Source: a virus. Taken from it: DNA of 37,401 nucleotides. A program made the position numbers and the translations under genes. A model generated the notes under the pieces. It was not told the origin of the DNA, searched no databases, and saw only the letters and a program-made list of their open reading frames with translations. How positions within the stretch are numbered: the stretch's first letter is position 1; each line of letters opens with the position of its first letter. Below are positions 37,311 to 37,401 of the stretch, piece after piece. Location of the stretch: IMG/VR virus record IMGVR_UViG_3300047323_000180, positions 1-37,401 of that record; one strand, 5' to 3'.

Positions 37311-37401
37311 GCTCCCTCCGAATGTTCTCGTTGAACCTGCTTGCCGCGCGTCGTCAGACCGCAGCTACCGTCATCAGCGATAAACCACAACTTGAACCAG
37401 T
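37307..37401 (-). CDS. C-terminal end of an early gene upstream of dnaB (cut by the right edge)
   Basis: The frame reads WFKLWFIADDGSCGLTTRGK and then QVQREHSEGA before a stop that overlaps the dnaB ATG (ATGA). The overlap and absence of earlier stops support coding. It would be expected to be the replication initiator whose N-terminus is at 342-1 if the genome is circular, but joining the two window ends directly puts them in different frames. So either sequence is missing or it is another gene. Confidence 0.5.
   Translation of the reverse strand, partial: WFKLWFIADDGSCGLTTRGKQVQREHSEGA

Noticed and set aside
1-37401. Integrase, attachment site, tRNA or insertion sequence
   Set aside because: None was recognised on either strand; no tyrosine or serine recombinase motifs, no cloverleaf-like segment, no transposase.

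Overview
The window is a GC-rich tailed-phage genome segment. Its virion genes follow the P22 order: small and large terminase, portal, scaffold, coat, gp4-like head closure, gp10-like plug, coiled-coil needle/fibre, ejection proteins, then tailspike. This suggests a short-tailed temperate podophage. The base composition, intrinsic terminators and protein families (NinB, RusA, YbcO, Gp157, DUF3310, P22-type capsid) suggest a betaproteobacterial, probably Burkholderia-type host; that is inference, not a database result.

Layout. 1-2110 is a control region. It holds the N-terminus of an O-like replication gene running off the left edge (minus), an immunity repressor (plus), several promoters carrying a recurring GAAACGAT(GCC) box, a small unknown gene and a candidate small RNA. 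2199-19797 is the late morphogenesis block (plus). A small membrane-protein gene on the opposite strand (19766-19945) sits between the last ejection gene and the tailspike. 19997-22570 is the tailspike, and 22619-23793 is lysis (holin candidate, T4-type lysozyme, second holin). 23794-25963 is a plasmid-like maintenance module: four iterons with a perfect DnaA box, a winged-helix Rep-like gene, a ribbon-helix-helix ParG/ParB-like gene, a small ParA and a centromere-like repeat region. 25967-37401 is the early block (minus): hypothetical genes, recombination functions (YbcO, NinB, RusA, Sak4-like ATPase with an SSB-like partner), an adenine methyltransferase, regulators and the DnaB helicase.

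How it works together. No integrase is visible. The rep/par/iteron module suggests that the prophage is kept as a low-copy plasmid (a phage-plasmid), while the O-like gene plus DnaB would drive lytic replication. The repressor probably controls a set of promoters that share the GAAACGAT box. Both window edges cut minus-strand genes, so the genome continues beyond the window.
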